From Asticcacaulis currens (GTDB lineage: Bacteria > Pseudomonadota > Alphaproteobacteria > Caulobacterales > Caulobacteraceae), in assembly GCF_028550395.1 (NCBI RefSeq), contig NZ_JAQQKW010000002.1:62001-126000 (forward strand): a DNA stretch of 64,000 nt. Direction: 5' to 3'. The position numbers were made by a program, and so were the translations under genes. Of the stretch, positions 16,964 through 26,911 are shown piece after piece. Position 1 is the stretch's first letter. Each line of letters starts with the position of its first letter. The notes under the pieces are model-generated. The model saw nothing but the letters and a program-made list of their open reading frames with translations, was not told the origin of the DNA and did no database searches.

Positions 16964-19435
16964 ATGAGACTCAGCCACCTGCGCGCCACTGCGGCCGCCG
17001 TCACCGCCTTTATTGCCGCCGCCACCCTGACTCCGGTCTGGGCCGCACCGGCCACAGGCTATCAGTTACCTCCGGCACCGATTGCGCAGATCCTCGACGC
17101 CCCGCCGACCCCCGGCGTCATGGTCAGCCCCGAACGCCGCACCATGGCGCAGATCGGCCGTGAGAACCTGCCCTCCATCGCCGCCGTGTCGGAACCGATC
17201 CTGCGTCTGGGCGGCTATCGCATCAATCCGCGCAATAATGGCCCCATCGAAGCGCGCGCGGCTTGGATGAATAGTCTGGCCTTTGAAGACGTGGCCACGG
17301 GGGCCGTGCGTCCGGTTGCCTTGCCCGCCGGGACGCGCTTCCTGTCGCCGCGCTGGTCACCGGACGGCACAAGGCTGGGCTTTCTGGTCGATGCCAGCGG
17401 TGGTCTTGAGCTGTGGGTCGCCGACGTTAAGACAGCAACGGCCAAGAAGCTGACGGCGGGAATCGTCAATAGCGCTTTTTCCCCAGATTTCGACTGGCTG
17501 TCGGATGGTTCCGGGCTCATCTTCCCGGCTGTTCCTGCCGAACGCGGCGCTGCCCCGGTGAAGGACACCACGCCCTCCGGCCCCATTATTCAGGAATCAA
17601 AGGGAAGCACCGCCGCCATCCGCACCTATCAGGACCTGCTGGGCAATGCCTATGACGAGGCCCTGTTCGACTATTATTTCACGTCCCAGATCACGCGCGT
17701 TTCGCTAAGCGACGGGGCGATCACGCCGATCGGCACGCCGGGTCTCTACACCTCGATGTCCGTTTCACCGGACGGCAAGTACCTGCTGACCAGCCGCCTC
17801 AAGCGTCCCTACAGCTATCTTGTCCCTGCCGGGCGTTTCCCGACCGAGATCGCGGTGAGCACACTGGATGGCAAGCCGGTCAAGCTTCTGGCTGATCGTC
17901 CGTTAACGGATAATCTCCCCGCCGCCTTCGACGCCGTGCCCACCGGGCCGCGCTCCGTCTCATGGCGGGCCGATGCCCCGGCCACGCTGGTGTGGGCCGA
18001 AGCGCAGGACGGCGGCGATCCGAAAGCCAAGGCGGCCATCCGCGATACCCTGTTTACGCTCAATGCGCCGTTCGACAGCACGCCGCAAAAGCTGATCGAC
18101 CTCGATCAGCGCTATGCCGGGCTCGACTGGGGCCGCGCCGACTTCGCGCTGGTCACCAGCCGCTGGTTCGATACGCGCAAGGAAAAGCGTATCGCACTCG
18201 ATCCCTCCAGGCCCGGCAGCGGCCGCGTGCTGCTGGAACGCAACTATCAGGACCGCTACAATGATCCGGGCAGCGCCGTGTCGCGCCTCACCGCCGAGGG
18301 CGAAGAGGTGCTGCACTTCACCCCGGACGGCAAGTCGGTCTTTGTGATGGGGGCCGGCGCCTCGGCCAAGGGCGAATTCCCCTTTGTGGGCAAGATGTCG
18401 CTGAGCGACGGCAAGGTCACCCGCCTGTGGCAGGCCGAAGCCCCCTATTACGAAGCGCCGGTGGCGCTGGCTGATCTGGCGGGCAAGTCGGTCATCACCC
18501 GCCGCGAAAGCAAGGACGACGCCCCCAACTACTTCATCCGTCCGGTGGCCACAGGCTCGAAGTCCCGTGCCCTGACGCAGTTCCCGGACCGCGCGCCGCA
18601 ATTTGCCGGGGTTACCAAGCAGACCCTGACCTATACGCGGGCCGATGGCGTCAAGCTGTCGGGCACCCTCTACCTGCCCGCCGGTTATGATAAGGCCAAG
18701 GATGGTCCCCTGCCCCTCTTCATGTGGGCCTATCCGGAAGAGTTTACCGACGCCTCGGTCGCCAGCCAGACGGTGGATAGCGGCAATCGTTTCGTCCGTC
18801 CGGGCGGGGCCAGCCACCTGTTCCTGCTGACGCAGGGCTATGCGGTGCTGGACGGGCCTTCCATGCCGATCATCGGTAAGGACGGGGCCGAACCGAACGA
18901 CACCTATGTCGAGCAACTGACCGCCAGCGCCAAGGCCGCGGTCGATGCCGTCGTGGCTCTGGGCGTCGCGGATCGTAACCGCATTGCTGTGGGCGGCCAC
19001 AGCTATGGGGCCTTCATGACCGCCAACCTGCTGGCGCACACCGACCTGTTCCGGGCCGGGATCGCGCGCTCAGGGGCCTATAACCGCACCTTGACGCCGT
19101 TTGGTTTCCAGTCGGAACAGCGCACCTACTGGGAGGCGACCGACACCTATACGAAGATGAGCCCCTTCACCTATGTGCGTAACATCAAGGACCCGATCCT
19201 GCTGATCCACGGCGAAGCGGACGACAATTCCGGCACCTTCCCCATCCAGAGCGAGCGCTTCTACGCCGCCCTGAAAGGTGCCGGGGCCAATGTCCGCTAT
19301 GTGGTGCTACCCAATGAGGCGCATGGCTATCGCGCGCGCGAGTCCAACCTGCATACGCTGTGGGAAATGACGCGCTGGCTGGACACCTATGTCAAGAACG
19401 CCCCGCCGCGCGCGGATAAACCCGCCGCGAAGTAA
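16964..19435 (+). CDS. secreted S9 family peptidase (prolyl oligopeptidase fold)
   Basis: An 823-residue secreted serine peptidase. It has a signal peptide ending TPVWAA, a beta-propeller with repeated PDG motifs (SPRWSPDGTRLGFLVD, SMSVSPDGKYLLTS, FTPDGKSVFVMG), and a C-terminal alpha/beta-hydrolase domain. The catalytic Ser is in GGHSYGAFM, Asp in GEADDNSG and His in PNEAHGYRA. The pattern resembles the glutamyl-endopeptidase-like S9 group. The ATG at 16964 has AGGGG upstream and directly starts the signal peptide. Its promoter region is shared with tonB and carries a Fur-like site, so it may belong to the iron response. It is not the lasso isopeptidase, which is at 50937-53015. Confidence 0.88.
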   Translation: MRLSHLRATAAAVTAFIAAATLTPVWAAPATGYQLPPAPIAQILDAPPTPGVMVSPERRTMAQIGRENLPSIAAVSEPILRLGGYRINPRNNGPIEARAAWMNSLAFEDVATGAVRPVALPAGTRFLSPRWSPDGTRLGFLVDASGGLELWVADVKTATAKKLTAGIVNSAFSPDFDWLSDGSGLIFPAVPAERGAAPVKDTTPSGPIIQESKGSTAAIRTYQDLLGNAYDEALFDYYFTSQITRVSLSDGAITPIGTPGLYTSMSVSPDGKYLLTSRLKRPYSYLVPAGRFPTEIAVSTLDGKPVKLLADRPLTDNLPAAFDAVPTGPRSVSWRADAPATLVWAEAQDGGDPKAKAAIRDTLFTLNAPFDSTPQKLIDLDQRYAGLDWGRADFALVTSRWFDTRKEKRIALDPSRPGSGRVLLERNYQDRYNDPGSAVSRLTAEGEEVLHFTPDGKSVFVMGAGASAKGEFPFVGKMSLSDGKVTRLWQAEAPYYEAPVALADLAGKSVITRRESKDDAPNYFIRPVATGSKSRALTQFPDRAPQFAGVTKQTLTYTRADGVKLSGTLYLPAGYDKAKDGPLPLFMWAYPEEFTDASVASQTVDSGNRFVRPGGASHLFLLTQGYAVLDGPSMPIIGKDGAEPNDTYVEQLTASAKAAVDAVVALGVADRNRIAVGGHSYGAFMTANLLAHTDLFRAGIARSGAYNRTLTPFGFQSEQRTYWEATDTYTKMSPFTYVRNIKDPILLIHGEADDNSGTFPIQSERFYAALKGAGANVRYVVLPNEAHGYRARESNLHTLWEMTRWLDTYVKNAPPRADKPAAK

Positions 19436-19481
19436 GCGAAGGGACGGAGCGCCTCCGGTAAGACGCGCTCCGTCCCTTCGC
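19436..19481 (+). terminator. strong hairpin after the S9 peptidase
   Basis: A perfect 16-bp stem (GCGAAGGGACGGAGCG and its complement) with a 14-nt loop begins at the base after the stop codon. No T run follows, so it may terminate weakly or mainly protect the 3' end. Confidence 0.7.
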
Positions 19482-19570
19482 ATCCGCAAAAATAATCCAC
19501 GGTTCGGGGTGGCGCTTTGACGCAGATTCGGTTATAGACCGCGCCAAATCACGCGCGCCGAACCGGTTTG

Positions 19571-19602
19571 GCCTCTCACATATGTCTGCGAGAGGCTTTT
19601 TT
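19571..19602 (+). terminator. intrinsic terminator in the typA leader
   Basis: Stem GCCTCTC / GAGAGGC followed by TTTTTT. About 30-40 nt upstream is a TTGACG (19517) and a TATAGACCGCGCC-like -10 (19533), although the two are only 10 nt apart. The terminator lies 125 nt before typA and could make a short RNA or attenuate typA. An ATATCGG/CCGATAT inverted repeat at 19676-19702 follows closer to the gene. Confidence 0.6.
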
Positions 19603-19727
19603 ATGGGTTGGCAAGCGCCTCCGGCACCTGACGGAGGCGTGCGGAAAAGCCCCCCACCCGGCCCCCGGTTTATATATCGGCGCGCCATCCTCTCCCGATA
19701 TGGGCCGAGGAAAGATCAGAGTCTTTT

Positions 19728-21563
19728 ATGAATCTTCGCAATATCGCCATTATCGCCCACGTTGACCACGGCAAGACGACGCTCGTGGACGCCCTTCTGG
19801 CTCAGTCGGGCGTGTTCCGCGCCAACGAAGCCACGGTTGAGCGCGCCATGGACTCCAACGATCAGGAGCGCGAGCGCGGCATCACCATCCTCGCCAAGTG
19901 TACCTCGGTCCTGTGGAACGGTAAGGCCGGCGAAACCCGCATCAATATTATCGACACACCGGGCCACGCCGATTTCGGCGGCGAGGTTGAGCGCATTCTG
20001 GGCATGGTGGACGGCTGCGTCATCCTCGTGGACGCCGAAGAAGGCGTCATGCCGCAGACCAAGTTCGTGCTGGGCAAGGCGCTGAAGCTGGGCCTGCGTC
20101 CGATCCTGTGCATCAACAAGGTTGATCGCGCCCACGCCGATCCCGACCGCGTGCACAACGAAGCCTTCGACCTGTTCGCTGCCATGGGCGCGACGGATGA
20201 GCAACTCGACTTCCCGCACATCTATGCGTCGGGCCGTTCAGGCTGGGCGACGCTGGACCTCAATGTGCCGTCCGACAACCTCGCGCCGCTGTTCGACCTG
20301 ATCGTCGATCACGTGCCGCCGCCCGCCGTGCAGGCAAAGGTCAATGAGCCGTTCCAGATGCTGGCCGTGCTGATCGAATCCGATCCGTTCCTGGGCCGCA
20401 TCCTGACGGGCCGGATCGCTCAGGGTAAGGCTACCCCCGGTCTGGCCATCAAGGCGCTGAATCGCGACGGTCAGGAAATCGAGCGCGGCCGCATCACCAA
20501 GGTGCTGGCCTTCCGCGGCCTGAAGCGTCAGCCGCTGGACGAAGGTTCGGAAGCCGGTGACATCGTCGCCATCGCCGGTCTGTCGAAGGCCACGGTTGCC
20601 GATACGCTTTGCGATATGTCGCTCGACACCGCCCTGCCGGCGCAGCCGATCGACCCGCCGACCATCTCGATGACCGTATCGGTCAACGACTCGCCGCTGG
20701 CCGGTCGTGAAGGCTCCAAGGTGCAGTCGCGCGTTATCCGTGACCGGCTGCTGAAGGAAGCCGAATCGAATGTCGCGATCCGCGTCACCGAATCGGGTGA
20801 AAAGGACGCCTTCGAAGTCGCCGGTCGCGGCGAACTGCAACTGGGCGTGCTGATCGAAAACATGCGCCGCGAAGGCTTCGAAGTCGCCATTTCTCGTCCA
20901 CGTGTGGTCTATCAGACCGATCCGGAAACTGGTGAGCGCATGGAGCCCATCGAAGACGTCATGATCGACGTGGACGAAGAGTTTACCGGCGTCGTCATCG
21001 AAAAGCTGTCGGCGCGCAAGGCCGAGCTGAAGGACATGGCGCCGTCGGGCGCGGGCAAGACGCGTATTCAGCTCAAGTCACCGTCGCGCTCGCTGATCGG
21101 TTATCAGGGCGAGTTCCTGACCGATACGCGCGGTTCGGGCGTCCTCAACCGAGTCTTCTCGCACTACGAAGCCTATAAGGGCCCGATCGAGCAGCAGCGC
21201 AAGGGCGTGCTGGTGTCAAACTCGGACGGTGAAACGGCGGCCTACGCCCTGTGGAACCTCGAAGAGCGCGGCGTGATGTTCGTCGGTGCCGGTGAAAAGA
21301 CCTATATGGGCATGATCATCGGTGAAAATTCGCGCGCCGACGACCTCGACGTCAACCCGATGAAGGCCAAGCAGCTGACCAACGTGCGCGCGTCGGGCAA
21401 GGATGAAGCCATCCGCCTCACCCCGCCGCGTCGCCCGACACTGGAACAGGCCATCGCCTATATTGAAGATGATGAACTGGTCGAAGTGACCCCGCTCAAT
21501 ATCCGCCTGCGCAAGAAGGAACTGAACCCGTCGTTCCGCAAGAAGCGCGCCAAGGAAGACTAA
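19728..21563 (+). CDS. typA: ribosome-associated GTPase TypA/BipA
   Basis: A 611-residue translational GTPase of the elongation-factor-G superfamily, used in ribosome assembly and stress or cold growth. Motifs are AHVDHGKTTL (G1), RGITI (G2), DTPGHADF (G3) and NKVDR (G4). Domains II, III and V follow, with the TypA-specific C-terminal domain (ARKAELKDM, GYQGEFLTDTRG, GVMFVGAGEKTYMGMIIGE). Full length. A clear intrinsic terminator follows. Monocistronic by context, since its neighbours point away or lie beyond terminators. Confidence 0.97.
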   Translation: MNLRNIAIIAHVDHGKTTLVDALLAQSGVFRANEATVERAMDSNDQERERGITILAKCTSVLWNGKAGETRINIIDTPGHADFGGEVERILGMVDGCVILVDAEEGVMPQTKFVLGKALKLGLRPILCINKVDRAHADPDRVHNEAFDLFAAMGATDEQLDFPHIYASGRSGWATLDLNVPSDNLAPLFDLIVDHVPPPAVQAKVNEPFQMLAVLIESDPFLGRILTGRIAQGKATPGLAIKALNRDGQEIERGRITKVLAFRGLKRQPLDEGSEAGDIVAIAGLSKATVADTLCDMSLDTALPAQPIDPPTISMTVSVNDSPLAGREGSKVQSRVIRDRLLKEAESNVAIRVTESGEKDAFEVAGRGELQLGVLIENMRREGFEVAISRPRVVYQTDPETGERMEPIEDVMIDVDEEFTGVVIEKLSARKAELKDMAPSGAGKTRIQLKSPSRSLIGYQGEFLTDTRGSGVLNRVFSHYEAYKGPIEQQRKGVLVSNSDGETAAYALWNLEERGVMFVGAGEKTYMGMIIGENSRADDLDVNPMKAKQLTNVRASGKDEAIRLTPPRRPTLEQAIAYIEDDELVEVTPLNIRLRKKELNPSFRKKRAKED

Positions 21564-21568
21564 AGCGA

Positions 21569-21598
21569 ACGGCCCCGGAAACGGGGCCGTTTTTCTTT
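21569..21598 (+). terminator. intrinsic terminator of typA
   Basis: A 9-bp stem ACGGCCCCG / CGGGGCCGT with GAAA loop followed by TTTTCTTT, 5 nt after the typA stop. Confidence 0.9.
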
Positions 21599-21643
21599 GA
21601 CATCGGTATTGGGAGCAAGGGGACCTTGCCCCCTTGTCTTGCC

Positions 21644-23269
21644 CTAGCCCTTCAACATCTGCTCGACGATGGCCTCGTCCAGCGGCTCGAAAGTGTCGAT
21701 CTGGGCGCGGTGCCACTGCTTCATCAGACCTTCGCGCGCTGTGCCATTGAGGATGGCGCCCGGTTCGACGTGAGGATAGGCAACATCGCCGCGCACAACC
21801 TCGCCATTGGCGGCGCGCACGTGCAGATGCCACGGCTTGAGGTCACGCGGGTGGTTAAGGCCCGCCGCCGCCAGCATTTCTGACAAGGCTTTCAACGTAT
21901 TGCGATGGTAGTGCTCCACGCGCGGCGCCTTGTCCCTGACCACAAGCGCGCGTCTGCGCCACCACGCCTGAGTTGTCACCCCGGTCGGACAGTGATTGGT
22001 ATGGCAGGCGCGGGCCTGAATACAGCCGGCAGCGAACATGAAGGCGCGCGCCGCCATTACAAAATCGGCCCCCAGGGCGTGCACGCGGCAAAAATCGAAG
22101 GCCGAGACAACCTTGCCCGACGCGCCGATGCGGACATGACCGCGCAGCCCGGCCCCCACCAGCGCATTGTGCACAAAGCTCAATCCTTCGAACAAAGGCA
22201 GGCCGACGTGGTTGGACAATTCGACCGGTGCCGCGCCGGTGCCGCCTTCGCCCCCATCGACAACGATATAGTCCGGCGTGATGCCGGTGGCCAGCATGGC
22301 CTTGACCAGCGCCAGAAACTCGGCCCGGTGGCCGATCGCCAGTTTCAAACCTACCGGTTTGCCGCCCGACAGGCGACGCAGTGCGGCGATAAAACTCATC
22401 ATTTCGCGCGGCGTCGAAAAGGCCGGGTGGGCGGCAGGCGACACGCAATCACGTGTGCGATCAATCAGGCGGGTGCGTGCGATTTCGCTGGTGATTTTGG
22501 CGCGCGGCAGAACACCCCCGTGTCCCGGCTTGGCCCCCTGACTGAGTTTCAGTTCGATCATCTTCACCTGATCGAGCGCAGCCGTGCGCGCAAAGGCCTC
22601 CGGATCAAACTGCCCTTCCGGCGTGCGACAGCCAAAATAGCCCGAGGCGATCTGCCAGATCAGGTCCCCGCCATATTTGCGGTGATATTTGGAAATGGCC
22701 CCTTCACCGGTATTGTGGGCAAAGCCGCCGAGCTTCGCCCCTTTATTGAAGGCCATGATGGCATTGGCCGACACGGCACCGAAGCTGGTGCCCGAAATAT
22801 TGAGCACCGAGGCGAAATAGGGCTTCTGACAATCGCGCCCGCCGATGCTGAGGCGAAAGTCGCTGGAGGCGATTTTGGACGGGCGCATCGAATGAGATAT
22901 CCATCCGTAACCCACGGCATTGACGTCGCGGATAGTGCCAAAGGGCAGCTTGTCCGACACATTCTTGGCGCGGCGATAGACGAGCGCGCGCTGCTCGCGG
23001 GTGAAAGGCACCGGGTCGCGGTCGTCCTCGATCAGGTACTGGCGGATTTCCGGCCGCACCGCCTCAAGGATAAAGCGAAAATGCCCGATAATCGGATAGT
23101 TGCGCAGGATGGCGTGTGAGGTCTGGGTCAGGTCGCGCAAACCGATCAGGCTCAACGGCGCAAGGAGGAGCAAACCCCACCACAGACGCTGATCAACAAA
23201 ATAGCCCGCCACCGCGCAGGCAAGCGTCAGCAACCACACACCCTGAAGGATAAAAAATCTCGATATCAC
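21644..23269 (-). CDS. membrane-anchored FMN-binding glutamate-synthase-like protein
   Basis: A 541-residue protein with two N-terminal membrane helices (about residues 5-45) followed by the FMN/[3Fe-4S] domain of the glutamate synthase large subunit. Motifs are GAKPGHGGVLPRAKI, VVDGGEGGTGAAP, GASGKVVSAFDFCRVHALGADFVMAARAFMFAAGC (abridged: GASGKV, ARAFMFAAGC) and the cluster cysteines in CIQARACHTNHCPTG. The glutaminase domain of true GOGAT is absent, so it does not make glutamate from glutamine alone; its reaction is not established. The start is a GTG. It stands alone on the - strand. Confidence 0.85.
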   Translation of the reverse strand: MISRFFILQGVWLLTLACAVAGYFVDQRLWWGLLLLAPLSLIGLRDLTQTSHAILRNYPIIGHFRFILEAVRPEIRQYLIEDDRDPVPFTREQRALVYRRAKNVSDKLPFGTIRDVNAVGYGWISHSMRPSKIASSDFRLSIGGRDCQKPYFASVLNISGTSFGAVSANAIMAFNKGAKLGGFAHNTGEGAISKYHRKYGGDLIWQIASGYFGCRTPEGQFDPEAFARTAALDQVKMIELKLSQGAKPGHGGVLPRAKITSEIARTRLIDRTRDCVSPAAHPAFSTPREMMSFIAALRRLSGGKPVGLKLAIGHRAEFLALVKAMLATGITPDYIVVDGGEGGTGAAPVELSNHVGLPLFEGLSFVHNALVGAGLRGHVRIGASGKVVSAFDFCRVHALGADFVMAARAFMFAAGCIQARACHTNHCPTGVTTQAWWRRRALVVRDKAPRVEHYHRNTLKALSEMLAAAGLNHPRDLKPWHLHVRAANGEVVRGDVAYPHVEPGAILNGTAREGLMKQWHRAQIDTFEPLDEAIVEQMLKG

Positions 23270-23512
23270 CGCCGCCCCGCCCGATTAGTCATATAGCTGA
23301 CATTATCAAGCGCTTGCGACGGTTTTCTGAACGGTGCTGTTAAACCGCATCAGGGCTTTTTGGGTACGGAACTGAAACCACCCCATTGCCGGCAAAGTGC
23401 ATCCGCATTGCAGCCCTGACACTCTGCGACCTTCGCGTAATCTTAAGGCCCTTCTGCCGCCTCAGCGGCCCTTTACCCCCTTGGCGACTGTCATTCCCCG
23501 CCAAGGTCAATC

Positions 23513-26500
23513 ATGCGCCATCCCCGTCGTTCGCTGCTTCTTTCTGCCACCGCTCTGGCTCTCGTTTTTAACAGCCCGGCGGCTTTAGCGACCACCACGG
23601 TTTCGACGGCCACCACGGCGCCCTTACAAACGGCCACAGCCAACAGCGGCAGTGCAGACGATATCGACGTCACCGATGCCGCCACGATCACTTTGACAAG
23701 CGGCACCGCCCTCACCGTCAATTCGAACAACGCACTGGTGCTCAATGGGGTGGTCGAAATGTCCTCCTCAGACAGCGGCGCCACCGCCGTCCTGATTGAC
23801 GGCGCCCGGACAACCAGCCTCGACCTGTCGGGGACAATTACGGTTACGGATAGCTACACCGCAGAGGACAAGAACAGCGACAATATCGTCGATGGCGTCT
23901 TCGCAGAGGGGACCAACCGCTATGGGGTTCGTGCTACTGGACTGCTGACGGGTGATGCCGATATCGACTCGACGATCAGCGTCCATGGTAATCAGTCCGC
24001 CGCCATCCTGTTTGAAAAGGGTCAGGTCGGTGATTTTCTGTTTGATGGCGCGATCAGCGTCCTCGGCGACGACGCCCGCGGTATCGCCCTGCGTGGCCCG
24101 CAAACCGGTCAGGTCTATCTGAGTGGCTCTATCTACACGCAGGGCAAGGACGCGCAGGCGGTTGAACTTTCCGGCGCGATCAACGGTGTTTTGGTGATCG
24201 ACGCCTCAGTCACCAATACCGGCTATCGCTACACAAGCATCTCCGACGATTATCTGGATCTTCTGGACGCCGACGACCTCTATCAGGCCAAGGCCGCGAT
24301 ACAGGTCTCAAATACTGTCAGCGGTGGTGTGCTGATCAACGCCGCCGTCACCAGCGAGGACGACACCAATACCGATGAAAACGGCAATGATATAGAAGAT
24401 ACCGAAGAGGGCACGGCCTCTATCGTCCAGTACGGCACGGCTCCGGCCCTGCTGATCGGTTCCGATACGCAGGCCATTACGCTTGGGGCCATAGCCTATA
24501 ATGACACGGCCACCGATGATTACAGTGGCCGTACCTACGGGCTCGACATACGCGGTTCCGTGGCCGCTCATGGGGGCTATGAAGGCGTCAGCGCGACCGC
24601 TGTACAGATCGCCGGTCTGGGTTACGACGTTAACGTCACCAATGGCATTGGCCTGTCCGGCTCGGTCAGCGCCTCCGCCAATGAAGCGACCGCCACGGGC
24701 CTGACGCTGAAAAGCGGTGCGCGGGTGGGTACACTGAATCTGTCAGGGACCGTTTCAGCGAACACCACCACGACCCATTCCGACACGGCCTATGGTCTGG
24801 ATATCGGCAGCGGTGCGACTCTAAGCACGCTGAAGATTGAAACAGGGGGTGCCCTCACCGCCTACGGCTATGGCACGACCGCCAATGCCACGGCCTTGCG
24901 CGACACCTCCAATACCCTGACCTCGCTCCTGATCAATGGCAGCCTCTCCGCCGGCATCACCCCCGGCGATGAGGACGAAGACGATGTGACCGACACCGCC
25001 GTAAACCGCGCGGTGGCCATAAATCTCAGTGCCAACAGCGTGGGCACGACGATTGAGGTGGTCAATGCCCATCTCGATGATGACGACTACGCCCTGCCCT
25101 ATATCACCGGCGATGTGAAACTGGGGTCTGGCAATGATACGCTGCGTGTCTCCAACGGCCATATTTACGGCAATATCGACTTCGGCGCGGGCAGCAACAG
25201 CCTGACCATTGAAGAGGAAGGCGTTGTTCTGGGCAAGCTGACCGGAGCCGGAACGGTGGCCGTCGATGTCGCCAACGGACGTCTGGGGCTGAGCGCGGGC
25301 TCGCAGCTTATCCTGTCGAGCCTGCATGTGGGGAGTGAGAGCGAGCTTTATCTGGGGCTGACCACCACAGCCCCCACCCGGCCCCTTCTGATCAATACCG
25401 GCACGACGGTGTTCGACGATGGCGCGGCGCTTTATCTGACGCTGGACAAGATCATCCAGACGCCGACGCGCTTCACCCTGATGACCGGCAAAAATATCGA
25501 CTTCGGGACGCTCGACTTCGCAGACATGGATGAGCAGGTTCCCTGGCTTTACAAATCCACCCTGACGACGGGCAGCGCCCATGACGGACTCTATGCCGAT
25601 TTTCGTCTGCGCACGCAGTCCGAATCCGGTCTGAGCGTCACCGAGTACAGCGCCTTGGGGGCAGTGCTGACGGCGGCCGCGACCGACGATGACACGACGA
25701 GTACGCTTCTGGCCGCCACGACTGAAAGCGGTTTTGTCAGGACCTTTGCGGCCTTTCTGCCCGACTTTTCGGGCGAAACCCTGCTGTCTCTGTCGCGCGG
25801 GCGCGAGGCCCTGACGCGCTCGATTGAAAAGCAATCCATCCTGCCCGGCATGGGTGAAACCCATTACTGGATTCAGGAAGAGGGCTATCAGCTCAACCGC
25901 GAACGCGGCCAGACCCTGGGGTTCAAGACCACCGGGTTCAGCTTTGCCGGCGGCATCGAACGTGGTCTGGGCTATGGGCAGGCGGTGGGGCTCTTCACCA
26001 GCTACACGGCGGCGACACCGAAGGACACCTACGCCACCGCCTATGAAACCTCTTCGGCGGCCGATTTCACCGTGGGCGGTTACTGGCGACTGGATCGTGG
26101 CGGTGTGAAGGCCTGGTTAAGCGCCGGCGCTGGCGGCACCTTCTTTGAGACGGAGCGTCAGATGGTGGGGTCAGCCAATACCCTCACGGCGCGCGCCAAA
26201 TGGAACGGCTACAGTCTCTCAGGCAGTACGGGGGCCTCCTACCGGGCGACGCTGGGGCCAATCAGCGTAAAGCCGCTTGTCTCCCTCGACTATTACGCGC
26301 TCAAAGAAGAGGCGCGGGAAGAGAGCGGCGGCGGCACCGCCTTCAACCTCAGCGTGGGGGAACGCCAGAGCCATATCGCTACGGCCTCTGCGCTCCTGAG
26401 CTTCGGACGTGGCGACCGCACGGCGCTGCTGCAACCGGAGTTCTGGGTGGGTTATCGCAATAATGTCTCGGTGAAGGTGGACGATACCGTCGCGCGCTTT

Positions 26501-26677
26501 ACGGATGGTGAGGCCTTTAGACTCTCGGCGGGAAACGTTAAGGGCGGCGCGCCGGTCATCGGTTTGCGTATGATGGCAGGCAACGAATATGGTTATCTAT
26601 CACTTGAAGCCGAGGGCGAAAAATACAGTGAATACAGTAATTACAAACTTAGTCTTCGCACCGGTTTCAAATTCTGA
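23513..26677 (+). CDS. autotransporter (type V secretion) adhesin-like protein
   Basis: A 1054-residue outer-membrane autotransporter. It has a signal peptide (residues 1-26, ending PAALA) and a long Thr/Ser/Asp/Gly-rich passenger with repeated beta-helix-like units (LSGTITVTDSYT, LSGSIYTQGKDAQAVELSG, LSGSVSASANEATATGL, LSGTVSANTTTT), rich in acidic DDD/DED stretches. The C-terminal autotransporter beta-barrel covers about the last 270 residues (HYWIQEEGYQLNRERGQ onward) and ends with a terminal Phe (RTGFKF). The acidic passenger may bind calcium. AAGG is 7 nt before the ATG. Surface adhesion is the likely role; no protease triad was seen in the passenger. Confidence 0.9.
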   Translation: MRHPRRSLLLSATALALVFNSPAALATTTVSTATTAPLQTATANSGSADDIDVTDAATITLTSGTALTVNSNNALVLNGVVEMSSSDSGATAVLIDGARTTSLDLSGTITVTDSYTAEDKNSDNIVDGVFAEGTNRYGVRATGLLTGDADIDSTISVHGNQSAAILFEKGQVGDFLFDGAISVLGDDARGIALRGPQTGQVYLSGSIYTQGKDAQAVELSGAINGVLVIDASVTNTGYRYTSISDDYLDLLDADDLYQAKAAIQVSNTVSGGVLINAAVTSEDDTNTDENGNDIEDTEEGTASIVQYGTAPALLIGSDTQAITLGAIAYNDTATDDYSGRTYGLDIRGSVAAHGGYEGVSATAVQIAGLGYDVNVTNGIGLSGSVSASANEATATGLTLKSGARVGTLNLSGTVSANTTTTHSDTAYGLDIGSGATLSTLKIETGGALTAYGYGTTANATALRDTSNTLTSLLINGSLSAGITPGDEDEDDVTDTAVNRAVAINLSANSVGTTIEVVNAHLDDDDYALPYITGDVKLGSGNDTLRVSNGHIYGNIDFGAGSNSLTIEEEGVVLGKLTGAGTVAVDVANGRLGLSAGSQLILSSLHVGSESELYLGLTTTAPTRPLLINTGTTVFDDGAALYLTLDKIIQTPTRFTLMTGKNIDFGTLDFADMDEQVPWLYKSTLTTGSAHDGLYADFRLRTQSESGLSVTEYSALGAVLTAAATDDDTTSTLLAATTESGFVRTFAAFLPDFSGETLLSLSRGREALTRSIEKQSILPGMGETHYWIQEEGYQLNRERGQTLGFKTTGFSFAGGIERGLGYGQAVGLFTSYTAATPKDTYATAYETSSAADFTVGGYWRLDRGGVKAWLSAGAGGTFFETERQMVGSANTLTARAKWNGYSLSGSTGASYRATLGPISVKPLVSLDYYALKEEAREESGGGTAFNLSVGERQSHIATASALLSFGRGDRTALLQPEFWVGYRNNVSVKVDDTVARFTDGEAFRLSAGNVKGGAPVIGLRMMAGNEYGYLSLEAEGEKYSEYSNYKLSLRTGFKF

Positions 26678-26846
26678 TCCCGTACCTAAAGCGTCAGTTT
26701 GCAAAAAGATAAATTATTATTTATAAACAACGTTTATTATACATTTTCTCATATATCAATTGAGCCTTATCGTCCATTGCAGGGAGTGAGCCACCTGTGG
26801 CAGCAGTAGGTTCAGAAGCGCTTTTCTCTGTTCGCACCGTTCGAGA

Positions 26847-26864
26847 GGTGATAACGTTGTCACC
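26847..26864 (+). promoter_or_regulatory. LacI-family-type operator
   Basis: GGTGATAACGTTGTCACC is an 18-bp palindrome with a single mismatched pair and the central AACGTT typical of LacI/GalR operators. It ends 1 nt before a perfect TATAAT at 26866-26871. A matching site precedes the oxidoreductase at 29083. Confidence 0.75.
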
Positions 26865-26865
26865 C

Positions 26866-26871
26866 TATAAT
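26866..26871 (+). promoter_or_regulatory. -10 element of the gluconolactonase gene
   Basis: Perfect TATAAT directly downstream of the LacI-type operator; no clear -35 was seen. A repressor on the operator would cover the spacer of this promoter. Confidence 0.55.
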
Positions 26872-26911
26872 GCAGGGCGAATCCGCGCCCTCCGGACAGA
26901 GGAAACCCACC

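Noticed and set aside
17960-19039. 359-codon - strand open frame inside the S9 peptidase
   Set aside because: Antisense shadow of a clearly real gene; no domain and no ribosome binding site.
19517-19538. Housekeeping promoter TTGACG...TATAGA before typA
   Set aside because: Both hexamers look good, but the 10-nt spacing is far too short for a normal sigma-70-type promoter; noted only as promoter-like.
21905-23119. 404-codon + strand open frame
   Set aside because: Antisense shadow of the glutamate-synthase-like gene.
24821-25864. 347-codon - strand open frame inside the autotransporter
   Set aside because: Shadow frame with no domain; the autotransporter reading has signal peptide and barrel.
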